Notes under the pieces: model-generated
Seen by the model: only the letters and a program-made list of their open reading frames with translations
The model's database searches: none
What the model was told of the DNA's origin: nothing
Shown here: one piece after another, positions 15,199 through 18,179 of the stretch
Position numbering within the stretch: the stretch's first letter is position 1
Layout: every line of letters starts with the position of its first letter
Translations under genes and position numbers: made by a program
NCBI GenBank assembly: GCA_024691045.1
Contig: JAILOC010000031.1
Coordinates: 1-18,179, forward strand
Direction: 5' to 3'
Source: Lachnospiraceae bacterium
GTDB lineage: Bacteria; Bacillota_A; Clostridia; Lachnospirales; Lachnospiraceae
DNA: 18,179 bases

Positions 15199-16259
15199 TA
15201 TTTCTTCCCTCCCTTCGATATCTTCATTCGGACTTTCTTGGCAAAAATATCCATTCTGCCCTTAAGCTTCTCGTTATTGGTAACGAGCATAACGAGGATA
15301 AGTACGATCGCATAGACGAGCATACGGTAATCGCTGAATTTTCTGAGGAGCTCGGGAAGGACAACCAGGATTCCGGCCGCAATGAGAGATCCGGTCATAT
15401 TGCCGATTCCGCCGAGTACAACGAATACGAGAACAAGTATCGATGTGTTGAAATCGAATTTCTTGGGAACAAGTGTTGAATAGTTGAGCGCATATACCGC
15501 ACCCGCAGATCCTGCCATTGCGGCAGAGATCGTAAATGCGAGCATCTTGTACTTCATGGGGGAAATACCCATGCTCTCTGCTGCGATCCTGTTATCCCTG
15601 ATAGCCATGATCGCACGTCCGGTCCTTGAATTTACAAGGTTCTGGATGATTATGAGAACGATAAGAAGAAGTATGACCGCTCCACTGAAGGTTGCGATCT
15701 TGCTGATCCCTACCGCACCCATGGGTCCGTTGATGATGACCTTTCCCATGGGATCCATTCCGAGCGCATCGGGATTGTTGAATGCGAAGTGAACGCCCTT
15801 TTCGTCGATTCCGACGTAAAGGCAGTTCAGGATATTCTTGATGATCTCACCGAATGCCAGAGTAACGATCGCAAGATAGTCGCCGTTGAGTCTGAGAACG
15901 GGGATACCGATGAGGAATCCTGCGATGCCTGCAAGGATCGCTCCTACCAGAATGCTTACAAGAAGCCTTGCCGGATTTGAAGCATTTCCCATGGCAGAGC
16001 TTACGATAACGGCAGTGAACGCACCTACCGACATAAATCCCGCATGTCCGAGTGAAAGCTCACCGGAGATACCGACGACCAGGTTGAGTGATACGGCCAT
16101 GATCATATAGCAGGTGATCGGGATCAGCTGGCCCTTAAGTGCGCTGGTGATGTTTCCGGTAGATACGAGTATCTGAAATACCAGATAGAAAACTACAACT
16201 ATCGCGTAATTTATGAATGCTTTTTTGGAAAGCCCGGAGGCTTTTTTGAAACCGGTCAT
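15198..16259 (-). CDS. livM: Branched-chain amino acid ABC transporter, permease LivM
   Basis: This 353-residue integral membrane protein forms, with LivH, the channel through which the amino acid passes. It has about nine or ten hydrophobic segments. The LivM hallmark GELSLGHAGFMSVGAF occurs in the first third, and the cytoplasmic coupling loop AIRDNRIAAESMGI, which contacts an ATPase, lies in the second half. The C-terminus is basic, as expected for a cytoplasmic tail. TAAGGAGG precedes the ATG by six bases, and the gene starts 12 bases after livH. Length is within the range for LivM in Clostridia. Confidence 0.96.
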   Translation of the reverse strand: MTGFKKASGLSKKAFINYAIVVVFYLVFQILVSTGNITSALKGQLIPITCYMIMAVSLNLVVGISGELSLGHAGFMSVGAFTAVIVSSAMGNASNPARLLVSILVGAILAGIAGFLIGIPVLRLNGDYLAIVTLAFGEIIKNILNCLYVGIDEKGVHFAFNNPDALGMDPMGKVIINGPMGAVGISKIATFSGAVILLLIVLIIIQNLVNSRTGRAIMAIRDNRIAAESMGISPMKYKMLAFTISAAMAGSAGAVYALNYSTLVPKKFDFNTSILVLVFVVLGGIGNMTGSLIAAGILVVLPELLRKFSDYRMLVYAIVLILVMLVTNNEKLKGRMDIFAKKVRMKISKGGKK

Positions 16260-16271
16260 TTTTCCGCCTCC

Positions 16272-17144
16272 TTATACTTTCTCGTGAATCTGTTTGCCCA
16301 ACAGACCCGTGGGCCTGAATATCAGTACCACTATCAGAACTCCGAACACTATAGCGTCCGCAAGCTCAGATGATATATATGCTCTCGCGAGTATTTCGAT
16401 GACTCCGAGTAATATTCCTCCGATCATTGCTCCGGGGATCGAACCGATTCCTCCGAAGACTGCAGCGGTGAATGCCTTGATGCCGGGCATTGAACCGGTG
16501 GTGGGCATAAGTGTCGGATATGCGGTACAGAGAAGTACTCCGGCGATCGCCGCAAGACCCGAACCTATTGCGAATGTAAGTGAAATGGTGAAGTTGACAT
16601 TGATTCCCATCAGTGTTGCGGCTCCCTTATCCTCGGAAACGGCTCTCATTGCCTTTCCGACCTTGGTGCGGGAAGTGAACAGGGTAAGTGCAACCATGAT
16701 GATCAAATTTGCGATGATGGCGACGAGTGCGACGGGCGAGATCCTCGCACCGGCAAATTCTATCGCCTCGATATCCTTGAACATATTGGGGAATGCCTTG
16801 GGGTTTGCTCCCCAGATGATAAGAGCCGCATTCTGGAGAAAATATGACATTCCGATAGCGGTGATAAGAACCGCAAGTGAAGTAGCCGAACGAAGAGGCT
16901 TATATGCCAGACGCTCGATCGTGATTCCCAGTGTAGTGCACACGATCATTGCAAGAAGTACCGCAAGCGGTGCGGGGAATCCGAGATACATCATTGCACA
17001 GAAGGATACATATCCACCGACCATGATGACATCGCCGTGTGCAAAGTTCAGCATCTTCGCAATTCCGTATACCATCGTATACCCGAGAGCGATTATCGCA
17101 TATATACTTCCCAGGCTTATTCCGTTGATCAGATGTGCCAGCAT
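16272..17144 (-). CDS. livH: Branched-chain amino acid ABC transporter, permease LivH
   Basis: This 290-residue permease has about eight hydrophobic segments and carries the LivH pattern: an N-terminal INGISLGSIYAIIALGYTMV segment, NFAHGDVIMVGGYV, and the coupling loop MRAVSEDKGAATLMGINV. It pairs with LivM in the membrane. The ATG is preceded by TAAGGAG with six to seven bases spacing. It follows livK after a 120-base gap that contains a large hairpin and a possible second promoter, so its expression may be set apart from that of the binding protein. Length matches the family. Confidence 0.96.
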   Translation of the reverse strand: MLAHLINGISLGSIYAIIALGYTMVYGIAKMLNFAHGDVIMVGGYVSFCAMMYLGFPAPLAVLLAMIVCTTLGITIERLAYKPLRSATSLAVLITAIGMSYFLQNAALIIWGANPKAFPNMFKDIEAIEFAGARISPVALVAIIANLIIMVALTLFTSRTKVGKAMRAVSEDKGAATLMGINVNFTISLTFAIGSGLAAIAGVLLCTAYPTLMPTTGSMPGIKAFTAAVFGGIGSIPGAMIGGILLGVIEILARAYISSELADAIVFGVLIVVLIFRPTGLLGKQIHEKV

Positions 17145-17168
17145 ATGTACTCTCCTTAAAATGCATTA

Positions 17169-17218
17169 GGCGCCCGGGTGACAGTCTGCCTTTTGTCCGG
17201 CAGACTGCACTAAGCGCC
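17169..17218 (-). other. Long intercistronic stem-loop between livK and livH
   Basis: A perfect nine-base stem (CAGTCTGCC at 17182-17190 with GGCAGACTG at 17199-17207, eight-base loop) is extended by GTG/CAC with one bulge and, across a small internal loop, by GGCGC/GCGCC (17169-17173 with 17214-17218). On the minus strand no T-run follows, so full termination is unlikely. Such structures after a binding-protein gene commonly protect its message from 3' decay, giving more binding protein than permease. Confidence 0.7.
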
Positions 17219-17228
17219 CCATTGCGTT

Positions 17229-17257
17229 ATTATAATAAATTTACGAACAGATTTCTA
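17229..17257 (-). promoter_or_regulatory. Possible internal promoter upstream of livH
   Basis: On the minus strand TATAAT (17229-17234) stands 17 bases after TAGAAA (17252-17257; four of six matches to TTGACA), in an AT-rich patch just past the livK stop. Transcription would start within the long stem-loop. The patch is AT-rich, so the match may be by chance. Confidence 0.3.
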
Positions 17258-17264
17258 TGCCTAA

Positions 17265-18179
17265 TTACATTCCTACGTAAACGCCGTCCTTGATAACAAC
17301 AGCCTTGGGCTGCTTGTTAACCTGACCGTTTGCGTCCCATACCATTCCGAGACCGGTTACACCGTCAGCGGAGAAGTCGGCATCGGTGAATACGGAGATG
17401 AGGATCTCGCAGAGATCTGCGGAGCTCATACCGGTAACATCAAGTCCGCCGTTCTTAGCAGCATAGAACTCAAGAGCTGCCTTGATGGCATAAGCACAGT
17501 CATATCCGTCTGCTGCGAACTGCGAAGGAACCTCGCCGTAATTCTCGTTGTACTTTGTAACGAAATTCTTGGTGAGATCATCGGTAGCGTCTGCAGAGAA
17601 GGGAGTGAGAAGCATTACGCCCTCAGCAAGGGAAGTATCGAATCCCTCGATGGTAAGGATTCCGTCCATACCGTCAACACCGAAGAACTTGGGCTCATAT
17701 CCTGCGGAAGCAGCCTGCTGGAGAATGAGTGAAGCGGGGGTGTAATAGATGGGAAGGAATACAAGGTCTGCACCGTTTGACTGTGCATCGCCGACCTGAA
17801 CAGAGAAATCGGTGGTGTCATCGGTGAAGGTAGTCTCGGAAACAACTTCAAGTCCGAGCTCGTCTGCCTTAGCCTTGAAGGTCTGATAGATACCGGTTGA
17901 ATAAGCATCTGCATTGTTGTAGATGATAGCAACCTTGGTAGCAAGCTTGTTGTCGAAAATGTACTGAGCGGAAGCTGAACCCTGGTTAGGATCTGCGAAG
18001 CAGAGCTGGAATACATTGTCCTTTCCTTCAGTTACGGCAACAGCTGAAGCTGAAGGAGTGAGCATGAATACTCTGTCGGAATTAGCTTCTGCGGAAACAG
18101 CGATACAGGGAGTGGTGGTAACGGTACCTGCGATAGCCTGTACGCCCCAGTCCTGAAGCTGGTGATAAGCATTTACGGA
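17265..18179 (-). CDS. livK: Branched-chain amino acid ABC transporter, substrate-binding protein LivK (N-terminus outside window)
   Basis: The last 304 residues of a type I periplasmic-binding-fold protein are visible; the start, including the expected lipoprotein signal, lies beyond the right edge. The reading frame stays open to base 18179, so the Met at 18065 is internal. The layout fits the Peripla_BP_6 family: an IAVSAEANSDRVFMLTPSAS strand and loop, the CFADPNQG segment, a second lobe beginning KVAIIYNNADAYSTG, a VFLPIYYTPASLI strand, and the hinge return near FAADGYDCAYAIKAAL. It would catch branched-chain or similar amino acids outside the cell and deliver them to LivHM. It is the first visible gene of the operon. 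Specificity cannot be stated, because several solutes are carried by this family. Confidence 0.95.
   Translation of the reverse strand, partial: SVNAYHQLQDWGVQAIAGTVTTTPCIAVSAEANSDRVFMLTPSASAVAVTEGKDNVFQLCFADPNQGSASAQYIFDNKLATKVAIIYNNADAYSTGIYQTFKAKADELGLEVVSETTFTDDTTDFSVQVGDAQSNGADLVFLPIYYTPASLILQQAASAGYEPKFFGVDGMDGILTIEGFDTSLAEGVMLLTPFSADATDDLTKNFVTKYNENYGEVPSQFAADGYDCAYAIKAALEFYAAKNGGLDVTGMSSADLCEILISVFTDADFSADGVTGLGMVWDANGQVNKQPKAVVIKDGVYVGM

Noticed and set aside
16294..17169. A 291-codon plus-strand frame opposite livH.
   Set aside because: It mirrors the permease gene almost exactly; its apparent length follows from the codon bias of the hydrophobic protein on the other strand.

Overview
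The window looks like chromosomal DNA of a Gram-positive member of the Clostridia, most likely a Lachnospiraceae-type gut or rumen anaerobe. This is inferred from gene content: LicD-family proteins in tandem, a GH25 lysozyme with cell-wall-binding repeats, a TldD/TldE pair, a complete liv transporter, strong AAGGAG-type ribosome binding sites and moderate GC by eye. I see no rRNA, tRNA, CRISPR array, insertion sequence or phage gene. No gap between genes exceeds about 120 bases.

Region 1 (1-7148, minus strand, transcribed right to left) reads as one seven-gene operon. In order it encodes a 77-residue protein of unknown function, a spore-photoproduct-lyase-like radical SAM protein, three tandem LicD-family transferases, TldD and TldE. 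Genes overlap or lie 1 to 33 bases apart. A possible hairpin terminator sits at the left edge.

Region 2 (7149-10190, plus strand) starts at a short divergent promoter region shared with region 1. It holds two genes 13 bases apart: a membrane-fused spermidine-synthase-like protein and a PlsC-like acyltransferase with an added zinc ribbon and C-terminal domain. A near-perfect bidirectional terminator at 10161-10188 separates it from the convergent region 3.

Region 3 (10195-13539, minus strand) encodes a secreted GH25 muramidase with a repeat-rich wall-binding tail, followed by a membrane-bound GGDEF protein that probably makes cyclic di-GMP. The GH25 promoter overlaps the terminator of the next operon.

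Region 4 (13521-18179, minus strand) is a branched-chain amino acid ABC transporter operon, livK-livH-livM-livG-livF. livK is cut by the right edge. Hairpins lie between livK and livH and between livG and livF, and a clear rho-independent terminator follows livF.

The most unusual stretch is region 1, where a DNA-repair-type radical SAM protein, three LicD paralogues and a TldD/TldE protease pair share one apparent transcript. Their joint role cannot be read from the sequence. The other regions are mostly conventional.
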